Source of the DNA: CBDFGK01 sp965247075 | GTDB taxonomy: Bacteria; Pseudomonadota; Gammaproteobacteria; Pseudomonadales; Halieaceae | NCBI GenBank assembly: GCA_965247075.1 | Contig: CBDFGK010000003.1 | Coordinates: 2,294,001 to 2,358,000, forward strand | DNA length: 64,000 bases | Direction: 5' to 3' | Shown: one piece after another, positions 44,233-52,964 of the stretch | Position numbering within the stretch: position 1 is the first letter of the stretch | How the letters are laid out: the number at the start of each line of letters is the position of its first letter | Position numbers and translations under genes: made by a program | Notes under the pieces: model-generated | What the model was told of the DNA's origin: nothing | The model's database searches: none | What the model saw: only the letters and a program-made list of their open reading frames with translations

Positions 44233-45293
44233 TGATTGAAACAGATCGATTGGTAGCGGCGCAGGAACCTGACGCGAGGGAATCGGTGCTGGATCGCTCC
44301 ATCCGCCCGCGCGCACTGGACGAGTATATTGGCCAGGAAGTCGTTGGTGAGCAAATGGGAATATTTATCGAGGCCGCCCGTGCCCGCAAAGAACCCCTGG
44401 ACCACACCTTGATATTTGGTCCACCCGGCCTGGGAAAAACTACTCTGGCGCACATTATTGCCCATGAAATGGGTGCGGGCCTGAAAAGTACCTCTGGGCC
44501 AGTGCTGGAAAAAGCCGGTGATATCGCCGCCGTGATGACAAACCTGGAACCGGGCGATGTGTTGTTTATTGATGAAATTCATCGACTGAGTCCCTTTGTC
44601 GAGGAAATTCTCTACCCGGCTATGGAGGACTTTCAGCTCGATATCATGATTGGTGATGGCCCGGCGGCCCGCTCTATCAAACTGGATATTCCTCCCTTTA
44701 CCCTGGTCGGTGCCACCACCCGTGCCGGCTTACTCACCTCTCCCTTGCGCGATCGCTTTGGTATTGTGCAGCGACTGGAATTCTATAGCGTCACGGAACT
44801 GGTGCATATTGTGCGGCGTTCCGGCGCCATCCTGAAAATTGCCGTGGATGGGGAAGGGGCCACTGAAATAGCGCGGCGCTCGCGTGGCACCCCACGTATT
44901 GCCAACCGTTTGCTGCGCCGGGTACGCGATTACGCCGAGGTAAAAGCGGATGGCAGGATAACGGGGGCAGTAGCCTGTGCCGCTCTGGATATGTTGAGTG
45001 TGGACGAGCACGGCTTTGATCGCCTGGACAGACGCCTGTTATTGATGCTAATAGAAAAGTTTGACGGCGGACCGGTCGGTGTTGAAAGCCTGGCCGCTGC
45101 ACTCTCAGAGGAGCGCGGTACTATTGAGGACGTGCTGGAGCCCTACCTGATTCAGCAGGGCTATATTATGCGGACCGCGCGCGGGCGCATGGCCACCCGC
45201 AGTGCCTATCTGCACTTTGGCCTGGCAGCTCCCGGAGCGACGAGCAACAATTTGTCTTTGGATCTGGCGCCGGACACGGGGTCCGGTGAGTGA
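44232..45293 (+). CDS. ruvB: Holliday junction helicase motor RuvB
   Basis: AAA+ ATPase driving branch migration. 353 residues. RPRALDEYIGQ, Walker A GPPGLGKTTLA, Walker B FIDEIH, sensor 1 GATTRAGLL, and the winged-helix end IQQGYIMRTARGRMAT. The start overlaps the ruvA stop and the end overlaps ybgC. Confidence 0.98.
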   Translation: MIETDRLVAAQEPDARESVLDRSIRPRALDEYIGQEVVGEQMGIFIEAARARKEPLDHTLIFGPPGLGKTTLAHIIAHEMGAGLKSTSGPVLEKAGDIAAVMTNLEPGDVLFIDEIHRLSPFVEEILYPAMEDFQLDIMIGDGPAARSIKLDIPPFTLVGATTRAGLLTSPLRDRFGIVQRLEFYSVTELVHIVRRSGAILKIAVDGEGATEIARRSRGTPRIANRLLRRVRDYAEVKADGRITGAVACAALDMLSVDEHGFDRLDRRLLLMLIEKFDGGPVGVESLAAALSEERGTIEDVLEPYLIQQGYIMRTARGRMATRSAYLHFGLAAPGATSNNLSLDLAPDTGSGE

Positions 45294-45697
45294 GCGAGGA
45301 ATTTATCCTGCCGCTGCGGGTCTATATTGAAGACACGGACGCGGGCGGTATTGTCTACTACGTCAATTACCTGAAGTTTATTGAGCGGGCGCGTACGGAG
45401 TTTATGCGCTCAATGGGGTTTGACAAAAATTCTGTATGTAACGCTGAGCTGATGTTGGTTGTGCAGGATGTGGCGCTGCAGTACCGACAGCCCGCCCGTC
45501 TCGACGATGAGCTGGTGGCTACGGCGACGCTGACCAAGGTGGGCGGAGCCTCAATGATTATACATCAACGGGTGCTGCGCGCGGATACGGTGCTGGTTGA
45601 GGGAGATATTAAAATTGCCTGTGTCGATCAACACAGTTTGCGCCCAAAAAGGCTGCCGGTGCCGTTGTTGGAACGGCTGCGTGCGGAACAGGAATAA
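45290..45697 (+). CDS. ybgC: Tol-Pal-associated acyl-CoA thioesterase
   Basis: A hot-dog-fold thioesterase of 135 residues; GTG start overlapping ruvB. The catalytic Asp lies in YIEDTDAGGIVYYVNYLKFIERAR-type sequence (EDTDAGG). It is the usual first gene of the tol-pal cluster, though not essential for Tol function. Confidence 0.95.
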   Translation: MSEEFILPLRVYIEDTDAGGIVYYVNYLKFIERARTEFMRSMGFDKNSVCNAELMLVVQDVALQYRQPARLDDELVATATLTKVGGASMIIHQRVLRADTVLVEGDIKIACVDQHSLRPKRLPVPLLERLRAEQE

Positions 45698-45709
45698 GGG
45701 GAGAAATTA

Positions 45710-46420
45710 GTGGAAGAACAACTCAGCCTGATCGACCTGGTACTCAATGCCAGTATTACCGTGCAGTTGGTCATGGCACTGTTGCTGCTCGCGTCGATGG
45801 CATCCTGGTACATGATCATGCAGCGGCTGATCTACTTCCGCCATGTCCGCGATGAAATGAAAAGCTTCGAGGAACTGTTCTGGTCTGGTATCGACCTGAG
45901 CGAATTGTACCGCGAGGGCGACGAACGGGCCGAGGCCGGGGAGCTGATGGGAATGGAGAGCATATTTCGTTCCGGCTTCAAAGAGTTCTCAAGGCTGGTT
46001 CAGCAGGGGCTGGATTCCGATGGCATTATGGACGGCGCCCAGCGCGCCATGCGGGTAGCCATGTCCAGGGAGGAAGAGAAGCTGGAGCGGCACCTGCCGT
46101 TTCTCGCCACGGTGGGTTCTACCAGTCCCTATGTGGGTTTGTTTGGCACGGTCTGGGGCATCATGCATTCCTTCCGGGGGCTGGCAAATTCTACCCAGGC
46201 TACCCTGGCTACTGTGGCACCGGGCATATCCGAGGCGTTGGTGGCCACAGCCATGGGCCTGTTTGCAGCGATACCGGCGGTAGTGGCCTATAACCGCTTT
46301 GCCTCCAAGGTTGATGTGTATATCAATCGCTACGAAACCTTTGCCGATGAATTCTCCAGTATCCTGCTGCGCCAGGCGTTCGCTGTGAGCAAGCGGCAGG
46401 AGCGGCGCGTAAATGGCTAA
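45710..46420 (+). CDS. tolQ: Tol-Pal system inner-membrane protein TolQ
   Basis: 236 residues, GTG start with GGGGAG ahead. Three membrane segments (about 15-38, 135-155, 165-190) and the ExbB/TolQ core GSTSPYVGLFGTVWGIMHSF. With TolR it forms the proton-driven motor energising TolA during outer-membrane constriction. Overlaps tolR. Confidence 0.97.
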   Translation: MEEQLSLIDLVLNASITVQLVMALLLLASMASWYMIMQRLIYFRHVRDEMKSFEELFWSGIDLSELYREGDERAEAGELMGMESIFRSGFKEFSRLVQQGLDSDGIMDGAQRAMRVAMSREEEKLERHLPFLATVGSTSPYVGLFGTVWGIMHSFRGLANSTQATLATVAPGISEALVATAMGLFAAIPAVVAYNRFASKVDVYINRYETFADEFSSILLRQAFAVSKRQERRVNG

Positions 46421-46835
46421 TCGCCGACACAAGCACCGGCCTATGGCCGAGATCAATGTGGTGCCCTACATTGATGTCATGCTGGTTTTGTTGGTGATAT
46501 TTATGGTGACAGCACCGCTGCTTATGCAGGGGGTAAAGGTTGACCTGCCAGAGGCGGCCAGCGACCCGGTAGAGAAGCAGGATGCCGAGCCGCTTATTGT
46601 ATCGATCAAGGATAATGGCGACTTGTTTCTCAATCTCGGTGTGGATCAGGAGCAGGTGCTGTCCCTGGCCACCGTTAAACAGCGCGTAGCGGTGGTGATG
46701 CGCCGCCATGCAGATAAACCGGTGATGGTGTGGGGTGATCGCAATGTGCCCTACGGAAAAGTTGTGATCCTGATGTCAGCCCTGCAGGAGGCCGGCGCGC
46801 CTACGGTAGGTTTGGTGACGGAGCCACCCCAGTGA
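46413..46835 (+). CDS. tolR: Tol-Pal system protein TolR
   Basis: 140 residues with one transmembrane helix containing the motor aspartate (VVPYIDVMLVLLVIFMVT). Periplasmic part ends in KVVILMSALQEAG. Its start overlaps tolQ by eight bases. Confidence 0.96.
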   Translation: MANRRHKHRPMAEINVVPYIDVMLVLLVIFMVTAPLLMQGVKVDLPEAASDPVEKQDAEPLIVSIKDNGDLFLNLGVDQEQVLSLATVKQRVAVVMRRHADKPVMVWGDRNVPYGKVVILMSALQEAGAPTVGLVTEPPQ

Positions 46836-46851
46836 ACCACCTGGCGCTATT

Positions 46852-47592
46852 GTGATAGCTGCTGTACCTCAGGGTGTAATTGTTTGGCGGCCGCTGGCAA
46901 TAACCCTGCTATTGCATGCCGCGCTGTTGTTCTTGCTGACCATGAGCTGGGTAAGCCACAGTGAAGTCGCTGTGAAATCCAAGCATATACCCCGTTATAT
47001 CCAGGCCACACTGGTAGACGCAGAATCACTGCAACCCAGGCAGAAAAAGCGCGTTGCTGCGCCCAAGGTTCGCCCCCGCAAGCCGCGTCCCGTAGCCGCT
47101 ACACCCAGGCCCCGGCCGACCACGGCCAAGCCGGCGCCAAGCAAGCCCAAACCAAAACCCCCTGTGGTTGAGCCGGTTGAGCCGGTAGAGCCGGTGCACG
47201 CCGGCGCCAAGGAGCGAGCCGCAGCGGCCCGGGCCGAGTTGTCCCTGGCCCTGCAGGCAGAGGATATACTGCTGGAACAGGCCAGTGATCAGCAAGTAAC
47301 CCAGAGCTATATAGCGCTCATTGCGGGAGCCATCGAAGATAATTGGAGTCGACCGCCCAGCGCTCGCAACGATATGGAAGCCGAGCTGGTCATTGGGTTG
47401 ATACCCACAGGCGAGGTGGTTAGCGTAACGGTGGCCCGCAGCAGTGGCTTGCCGGCCTTCGATCGAGCGGCGGTAATGGCGGTGCAAAAGGCGGGAAAAT
47501 TCCCCGAGTTGCAGCAATTACCTGGCAGATTATTTAACAGGAATTTCCGCAGTCTGCGGCTAAAGTTTAAACCAGAGGATTTACGGTACTGA
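46852..47592 (+). CDS. tolA: Tol-Pal system protein TolA
   Basis: 246 residues, GTG start. One N-terminal membrane helix (about 12-32, PLAITLLLHAALLFLL), then a short Pro/Lys/Arg-rich linker (about 60-115, with the VEPVEPVEPV repeat) rather than the long helix of E. coli TolA (421 residues), then the C-terminal TonB-like domain (IAGAIEDNWSRPPS, LVIGLIPTGEVVSVTVARSSG). The short linker resembles other non-enteric TolA proteins. Confidence 0.94.
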   Translation: MIAAVPQGVIVWRPLAITLLLHAALLFLLTMSWVSHSEVAVKSKHIPRYIQATLVDAESLQPRQKKRVAAPKVRPRKPRPVAATPRPRPTTAKPAPSKPKPKPPVVEPVEPVEPVHAGAKERAAAARAELSLALQAEDILLEQASDQQVTQSYIALIAGAIEDNWSRPPSARNDMEAELVIGLIPTGEVVSVTVARSSGLPAFDRAAVMAVQKAGKFPELQQLPGRLFNRNFRSLRLKFKPEDLRY

Positions 47593-48878
47593 TGAAGCCT
47601 TGTGTTGCCTTATTCATGTTATTGCTGGCGCTGCCCGTACCGGCGGAGTTGGTTATTGAAATCACCCATGGTCGCGATAATCCGACCTCAATTGCCGTGG
47701 TGCCATTTGCCTGGTCTGGCTGGGGCGCTGCGCCGGAAGATGCAGCCGACGTGATACAGGGCGATTTGCAGCGCAGTGGCCAGTTTGTGCCGGTGGCGCG
47801 CGAGGATATGTTGGGCTTGCCAACCCGCGAGTCTGAGGTTTACTACAACGATTGGCGTGCCACCAACGTCGAGTATTTGTTGATCGGTCGTGTGTCCGGC
47901 GGCTCAAGCATGACGGTTGAGTATGAATTGTTTGATGTCTACAGACAGGAGCGTGTACTGCAGGGGCGTCAAAGCGGTGCTGCGGAAGATTTGCGTATGC
48001 TGGCGCACCGGGCCAGTGACCATATCTACCGGCAACTCACCGGCATACGCGGCGCTTTTGCCACCAAGATTCTCTATGTCGCGGTGACCCAGCGGGTAAA
48101 AATACCCAGCACCTACCGGCTGATGCTGGCGGATTCCGACGGGGCGCGCGCGCGTGTACTATTTGAGTCGAATGAACCCGTACTGAGCCCGTCCTGGGCG
48201 CCCGATGGCAAGACCATCGCCTACGTCTCATTTGAAACCACGCGGCCGGCTATTTACCGGCACAATATCGAAACCGGTGAGCGCGAGCAGCTAACCAATT
48301 TCAAGGGGCTCAATGGGGCACCGGCTTTCTCACCCGACGGCAACAGCCTGGCGATGGTGCTGTCCAAGGACGGCAATCCGGATATTTACATTATGGATTT
48401 GCACAACCGCAGTTTGCGGCGGGTGACCCGTCACTACGCGATAGACACGGAGCCTGCCTGGATGCCCGATGGACGCTCACTGATATTTACCTCGGATCGC
48501 GGTGGTCGGCCGCAAATTTATCGGGTCGACATCCTCAGTGGCCAGACCGAACGGGTGACCTATGAGGGGCCCTGGAATGCACGTGCTTCGGTGGCGGTCG
48601 ATGGTCGCACCATGGTCATGGTGCAGCAAATAGATAAGCAATTTCATGTCGCAGTGCAAGATTTGCTGCAAAATCGACAGCATATTGTGACATCAACCAC
48701 ATTGGACGAATCTCCCAGTGTCGCCCCCAATGGCACTATGCTATTGTACGCAACGAAATACGGCGAGCGCGGTATACTTGCTGCCGTTTCGGTAGATGGT
48801 GGAGTCAAGTTCAGGTTACCCTCACGAGAGGGTGATGTGCGGGAACCGGCATGGTCCCCATATTTGTACAATCCCTAA
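47592..48878 (+). CDS. tolB: Tol-Pal system periplasmic beta-propeller TolB
   Basis: 428 residues, signal peptide ending about LPVPAE. N-terminal domain, then a six-bladed propeller built from WD40-like/PD40 repeats (SPSWAPDGKTIAYVSFE, APAFSPDGNSLAMVLSKDGNPDIY, EPAWMPDGRSLIFTSDRGG). Binds Pal. Overlaps tolA by one base. Confidence 0.97.
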   Translation: MKPCVALFMLLLALPVPAELVIEITHGRDNPTSIAVVPFAWSGWGAAPEDAADVIQGDLQRSGQFVPVAREDMLGLPTRESEVYYNDWRATNVEYLLIGRVSGGSSMTVEYELFDVYRQERVLQGRQSGAAEDLRMLAHRASDHIYRQLTGIRGAFATKILYVAVTQRVKIPSTYRLMLADSDGARARVLFESNEPVLSPSWAPDGKTIAYVSFETTRPAIYRHNIETGEREQLTNFKGLNGAPAFSPDGNSLAMVLSKDGNPDIYIMDLHNRSLRRVTRHYAIDTEPAWMPDGRSLIFTSDRGGRPQIYRVDILSGQTERVTYEGPWNARASVAVDGRTMVMVQQIDKQFHVAVQDLLQNRQHIVTSTTLDESPSVAPNGTMLLYATKYGERGILAAVSVDGGVKFRLPSREGDVREPAWSPYLYNP

Positions 48879-48943
48879 CTATCGAGTAACAGCCGAGCAC
48901 AAAAATCGGACAAGAAATTTATCAACCGGTAAAGGAACGGGTT

Positions 48944-49459
48944 ATGAACAAATTCAAGGTACTATCAGTTGTATTGGCGGTTCTTATGATGGCGGGTTGC
49001 ACAAGCACCGACGTCACTGAAACCGATGACGCTGCTTCCTCAGAGCAGGAACGACGCGCCACGGAACAGGCCGAAGCAGACGAGCGAATCGCCGCTGAAG
49101 CAGCCAGGGCGCAACAGATGCTGGAAGATGCAGTAGCTAATGCCGGTAATGTTGTCTACTTCGATTTTGACAAGTCGACCTTGACAGCGGCAACTCGCCG
49201 CACACTGGATGCACACGCTGCCCTGCTCAAAAGCAGCAATGCCAAAGTGCGGCTGGAAGGCCACACCGATGAGCGTGGTACGCGTGAATACAACATGGCC
49301 TTGGGCGAGCGTCGTGCCAAGGCAGTTGGTGACTACATGGCCCTGAATGGAGTTGCCGGCTATCGCACTGAAGCGGTGAGCTATGGTGAAGAGCGTCCAG
49401 TTGCAATCGGCATGGGCGAAGCCAACTGGTCGCAAAACCGGCGCGTAGAACTCAAGTAG
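48944..49459 (+). CDS. pal: Peptidoglycan-associated lipoprotein Pal
   Basis: 171 residues. Lipobox MAGC at about 16-19 and an Asp/Glu-rich linker. OmpA-like domain with VYFDFDKSTLTA, LEGHTDERGTREYNMALGERRA and the end WSQNRRVELK. Anchors the outer membrane to peptidoglycan. AAGGAAC before the ATG. Confidence 0.98.
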   Translation: MNKFKVLSVVLAVLMMAGCTSTDVTETDDAASSEQERRATEQAEADERIAAEAARAQQMLEDAVANAGNVVYFDFDKSTLTAATRRTLDAHAALLKSSNAKVRLEGHTDERGTREYNMALGERRAKAVGDYMALNGVAGYRTEAVSYGEERPVAIGMGEANWSQNRRVELK

Positions 49460-49466
49460 CGTTGCA

Positions 49467-50291
49467 ATGTTGCGGTACCTGTCCAGGCTGAGCGGGCTGG
49501 TACTTTGTGCCGGCCCGTTTTTTGCGGCTGCAGTCTTTGCGCAGCAGTACGTTGACCTGGAGCAGGAGCGCCGGCAGGACCAGTCACCGTCGGTAGTCGA
49601 TCAAGCTGTGGACCAGCCAGTGGACCAGACCCACAGAGGCGATGCACTTTCTGAAGCCCAGTCGCCCGCAACTACGGGTCCAGCTGCCAATGTTGGCGAG
49701 CTGTACTACCAGCTACAGCTACTGCAGCAAGAGGTGATGGAACTGCGTGGCCTGGTCGAAGAGCAGGCCCATGCAATGCGCCGGCTCAAGCAGCAGAGTC
49801 TTGAACGTTATGTGGATATTGACAGGCGCTTGAGCGCGGTACCTGAAGCGGGCGCTACCACCCCGGGTGGAGTGGCGCCTGGCGGCGCACCGGTGCAAGA
49901 GCGCGCTGGTGAGGCCGATGCTTACCGCAGTGCCTACAGCCTGGTTCGCTCTCAGCAGTTCAAGGGGGCCATTGCCGCCTTCGTGCAATTCCTGCAGGAT
50001 TTTCCGGCCGGCAAGTATGCCCCCAATGCCCATTACTGGCTGGGCGAGTTGTACCTTGTCATTCAGCCGGTCGAGCTGGAATCATCCCGCCGTGAGTTCA
50101 CCCTGCTGCTGGAACAGTACCCACAGAACGGCAAAATCCCGGACGTGCTCTACAAACTTGGCAAGGTTCACTTTGACAAGGGCAACCGCGAAAAGGCACG
50201 TGAGTATTTTGAACGTGCTATCAATGAATTTGGATACGGCAATAGTTCTGCGGTAAAATTGGCGCGCGATTTTCTCAGCGAAAATTACTAA
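49467..50291 (+). CDS. cpoB: Cell-division coordinator CpoB (YbgF)
   Basis: 274 residues with a signal peptide, an N-terminal coiled-coil trimerisation region (about 70-115, YYQLQLLQQEVMELRGLVEEQ part) and C-terminal TPR repeats (about 150-274: AYSLVRSQQFKGAIAAFVQFL, NAHYWLGELY, DVLYKLGKVHFDKGN). Coordinates PBP1B activity with Tol constriction. Last intact gene of the tol-pal operon. Confidence 0.94.
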   Translation: MLRYLSRLSGLVLCAGPFFAAAVFAQQYVDLEQERRQDQSPSVVDQAVDQPVDQTHRGDALSEAQSPATTGPAANVGELYYQLQLLQQEVMELRGLVEEQAHAMRRLKQQSLERYVDIDRRLSAVPEAGATTPGGVAPGGAPVQERAGEADAYRSAYSLVRSQQFKGAIAAFVQFLQDFPAGKYAPNAHYWLGELYLVIQPVELESSRREFTLLLEQYPQNGKIPDVLYKLGKVHFDKGNREKAREYFERAINEFGYGNSSAVKLARDFLSENY

Positions 50292-50299
50292 CAGTTACC

Positions 50300-50383
50300 G
50301 TGTCCCAGTCAAATTCCATGCAGAGCGATTCAGGTCTGCGTAGCACTGAAATTTTCTACTCCCTGCAGGCCATCATCGGTTAG
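50300..50383 (+). pseudogene. queE: 5' stub of queE (7-carboxy-7-deazaguanine synthase)
   Basis: Directly after cpoB a 27-codon frame reads LRSTEIFYSLQ, the highly conserved beginning of QueE (normally continuing to the radical-SAM cysteines), then AIIG and a stop. Everything after the first ~23 residues is gone, including CxxxCxxC. In pseudomonads cpoB is followed by queE, queC and tRNA-Lys, so the stub marks where these were lost and the toxin-antitoxin pair arrived. Confidence 0.7.
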
Positions 50384-50419
50384 TACCGCTGATTTGCGAC
50401 TGATTGGATGCAAATACAG

Positions 50420-51037
50420 TTAGCCATCCGGGTACACACGCTTGAGTGCTGCACCAGCTATAGGCTTGGCCCATTCTGGCATATCAGGAATCGGTGCGTG
50501 TATGAACCGGTTTTCGACCAAGTGGAATAGTCGAATCGGAGATGGCTTGTTATCGCGCAGCGGTGCGGAGTTATCGTATACGAGAGCTTGGTGGCATTCG
50601 GGAATCAGCGTTACGAGATTGGAAACCGACGAGTGATAGCGCTGACGTATCATTTCGACGGGAATATCATGTCCTCCCCGTAGCACACATTCGGCAACAC
50701 GCTGGATATGAACATCCACCGAAGCCAAGCCACAGTAGAAGATACCAATCTGTCGTCCCCTCTCGATCGCCTCATGAAGCCTGTTGGTGATCGAGTTGCC
50801 ACCCAGTGTGGTTTCAAACGTGTACGGGTCTCCAGTATCAACGGCGCGAGACAATTGATCAAAGCCGATTTTCCATGCAGAAGCGTTGGCTTCGTCGAGA
50901 CTCATAGTCGCGTCCTGGCTGCGCAACTGCCCGGTGGCTTCGTCCGGGTTAAAATACTCGCCCCCGCTATCGCGCAACCGGGCGCCGACGACAGAGCTCT
51001 TACCGGCCCCGTTAACACCGGCAATGACCGTTATCAC
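50420..51037 (-). CDS. Zeta-toxin-family P-loop kinase
   Basis: 205 residues, GTG start overlapping the preceding gene's stop. Walker A GVNGAGKS is at residues 7-14. Zeta-like features follow: YFNPDEAT, the TFETTLGGNSITNRL segment and the arginine-rich lid region RGGHDIPVEMIRQRYHSS. Zeta toxins phosphorylate UDP-N-acetylglucosamine and poison wall synthesis; this short subgroup may have another substrate. The overlap with a Phd-like gene marks it as the toxin of a two-gene system. Confidence 0.82.
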   Translation of the reverse strand: MITVIAGVNGAGKSSVVGARLRDSGGEYFNPDEATGQLRSQDATMSLDEANASAWKIGFDQLSRAVDTGDPYTFETTLGGNSITNRLHEAIERGRQIGIFYCGLASVDVHIQRVAECVLRGGHDIPVEMIRQRYHSSVSNLVTLIPECHQALVYDNSAPLRDNKPSPIRLFHLVENRFIHAPIPDMPEWAKPIAGAALKRVYPDG

Positions 51038-51519
51038 TGAGCCGTTTCCGTTGCTCCCGGGCGGTAGCTGTTAGCCAGGTCCTCGCCACTGGCCGAGAAC
51101 AAATCGGCAGATGCGGCGCGGGATTGCGCCGAGGCAATGCGCAAATAGAGGGTATCGAAGTGATCCCGGGCGTCCACAACCCCGACCTCTGCTTGGGCGG
51201 CAACGAGTGCATTGAATTTCTCTCGCATCTGGCGCATGTCTTCATAGTGCTCAGGCGTGATCACAATAGCTTTCATTTTCCTGCGAATAGAAACCGCGAG
51301 CACACCAGAACCACCCCTGTCACTAAGGGCATTGAGTTCCCGCTGGATATTCCGCCCAAAGTCAGCGCCGCTCATAAGTTTGTAGGTGTGAGCCGCCCGC
51401 ATCCATCTCGTTCGGCTCATCAGGCTTCTCAGAGCATGAAAAATCCCACTGACCCCCTCGCGATTCGCACCATCATCGACGATATTGGGAGCGATATACT
51501 GCTGCAGTTTTTCCGTCAT
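51034..51519 (-). CDS. Phd/YefM-like antitoxin partner of the zeta toxin
   Basis: 161 residues from the ATG at 51519, which has AGGAG about nine bases ahead. The centre (about 45-105) looks like a Phd/YefM fold: KLMSGADFGRNIQRELNAL, a strand pair VLAVSIRRKMKAIVITPEHY and EDMRQMREKFNAL. An N-terminal ~45 residues and a C-terminal ~55 flank it; one would be expected to wrap the toxin. Classical zeta toxins pair with epsilon or PezA antitoxins, so a Phd-type partner is less usual. Family assignment is by eye. Confidence 0.6.
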   Translation of the reverse strand: MTEKLQQYIAPNIVDDGANREGVSGIFHALRSLMSRTRWMRAAHTYKLMSGADFGRNIQRELNALSDRGGSGVLAVSIRRKMKAIVITPEHYEDMRQMREKFNALVAAQAEVGVVDARDHFDTLYLRIASAQSRAASADLFSASGEDLANSYRPGATETAQ

Positions 51520-51551
51520 GATGCTTTTCTCCTGCCACCTCAACAATATAA

Positions 51552-51630
51552 TGGCAATTAACTCCTAAAGTGGCAAATATAGCACAAGTGCCATGAAAGA
51601 TAAAAACCGTGCCAAGCGATACTTTAGGAG
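51552..51630. promoter_or_regulatory. Repeated half-sites upstream of the zeta/Phd operon
   Basis: TGGCA at 51552 and 51571 and its complement TGCCA at 51589 and 51610 recur at 18-21 base spacing, about two helical turns. An outer ten-base inverted repeat, CTCCTAAAGT (51562-51571) and ACTTTAGGAG (51621-51630), brackets the region. This looks like an autoregulatory operator array for the antitoxin. Confidence 0.45.
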
Positions 51631-51714
51631 ACAGAGTCTGTTGCGTCTCGGCCCTCCGCCGCAATTGGCACTTGAGTTTTACTTTCAAATCCGTACTATA
51701 CGCTGCTCCTTCCG

Positions 51715-51790
51715 GGGCCGTTAGCTCAGTTGGTAGAGCAGTTGGCTTTTAACCAATTGGTCGCGCGTTCGAATCGCGCACGGCCCACCA
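51715..51790 (+). tRNA. tRNA-Lys (anticodon TTT)
   Basis: A 76-base cloverleaf with encoded CCA. Acceptor GGGCCGT pairs with ACGGCCC; D-arm GCTCAGTTGGTAGAGC; anticodon loop CTTTTAA with anticodon TTT; T-arm GCGCGTTCGAATCGCGC. It abuts the zeta/Phd region, and tRNA genes are common integration sites; I saw no duplicated 3' end nearby. Confidence 0.97.
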
Positions 51791-52007
51791 TTTTCAATGT
51801 CTATAGCGGTCCCTCTGCTGATCAGCCTTCCTGCGCCAACCGCAGGGCTGGGAGTGTAGTCCCTGTATATGTGGGTGGACCATTGATTGACGCACATTGG
51901 CTATCAAGACCCAGAGTTCAGTATCATTTCTCTATTGGAATATACTCCGCAAGTTCTATCTTTTTTGTATACTGACGGGCTATTTTGTTTTGGATCAGCA
52001 AGTGAGC

Positions 52008-52961
52008 ATGTGCCTGTTAGTGGCGGATATAGGTGGTACCAATGGACGTTTTGGTCTGGCCTCTGTCGACGGTGACAGCGGGCAGATATCGCTAAGCCAG
52101 GTTCGCAGCTTTCGCAATGCAGAGTTTCGTGGTCTCGAGACGTTGCTGGGGGTGTATTTATCCACTCTGGAAGGCGAGACCCCCAACGCTGCCTGCCTGG
52201 CTGTGGCTGGCCCCAATGATGGTCGCTCGGGCTTTATGGTCAATCTTGATTGGCAGATCGATGCCGGTGAACTTGAGAAGACTCTACCGCTGGCGCGCAT
52301 ACAGCTTGTCAATGATTTCGCGGCGCTGGCGGCCTCAGTACCGCGACTGGGTGCAGAGGAGCTGCTTGCTCTACACACGGCGGAGGCGGGTTCGGGTTGT
52401 ATCGCTGTAATAGGCCCGGGTACTGGCCTGGGGGTTGCCGCCCTGACTCCCGGCTCGAACCGGCAGGTTATCAGTGCCGAAGGCGGGCATATGTCCTGGT
52501 CCCCGACTGATGCCAGGGAGCGTGAACTGGCGGACTATCTTCGCCCTGCGGTGGAATATCTCTGTGTCGAAACGGTGTTATCCGGTGGCGGTTTGGTGAG
52601 GATGTATGAATTTATGAGCCAGTGCGCGCAGGGTTCGTCGGCACAGCTGAACCCGGCTGATATTACCGAGCGGGCTCTGGCCGGTTCCGATGCCGGCTGC
52701 GTCAATGCGGTGCAAATGTTTCTCGCCATAGTGGGTAGTGTCAGTGGTGATATCGCTCTGGTGCAGGGAGCGACCGGTGGTGTGTACCTGGGCGGGGGTA
52801 TTTTGCCTCGCCTTGCACCACTCATACCGGGCAGTGAATTGGTCAGCCGATTTCAGGCCAAGGGCCCGCTTTCCCCCTACATGAAAGACATCCCACTGCG
52901 GCTGATCACGGCGGACAATCCCGCTTTGACAGGCGCCGCGGCGCTGTTCTGTTACAGTTAG
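52008..52961 (+). CDS. glk: Glucokinase
   Basis: Phosphorylates glucose with ATP. 317 residues from the ATG at 52008 (MCLLVADIGGTNGRFG); the frame is open 37 codons upstream without family resemblance. ATP-binding DIGGTN, GPGTGLGVAAL, the catalytic/glucose region EGGHMSWSPTDARE (with Glu and His), and LSGGGLVRMYEF. Proteobacterial Glk type. Ends four bases before selA. Confidence 0.93.
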   Translation: MCLLVADIGGTNGRFGLASVDGDSGQISLSQVRSFRNAEFRGLETLLGVYLSTLEGETPNAACLAVAGPNDGRSGFMVNLDWQIDAGELEKTLPLARIQLVNDFAALAASVPRLGAEELLALHTAEAGSGCIAVIGPGTGLGVAALTPGSNRQVISAEGGHMSWSPTDARERELADYLRPAVEYLCVETVLSGGGLVRMYEFMSQCAQGSSAQLNPADITERALAGSDAGCVNAVQMFLAIVGSVSGDIALVQGATGGVYLGGGILPRLAPLIPGSELVSRFQAKGPLSPYMKDIPLRLITADNPALTGAAALFCYS

Positions 52962-52964
52962 GCT

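Noticed and set aside
43579..44316. 245-codon minus-strand ORF opposite ruvA
   Set aside because: Antisense to the intact ruvCAB genes and without motifs.
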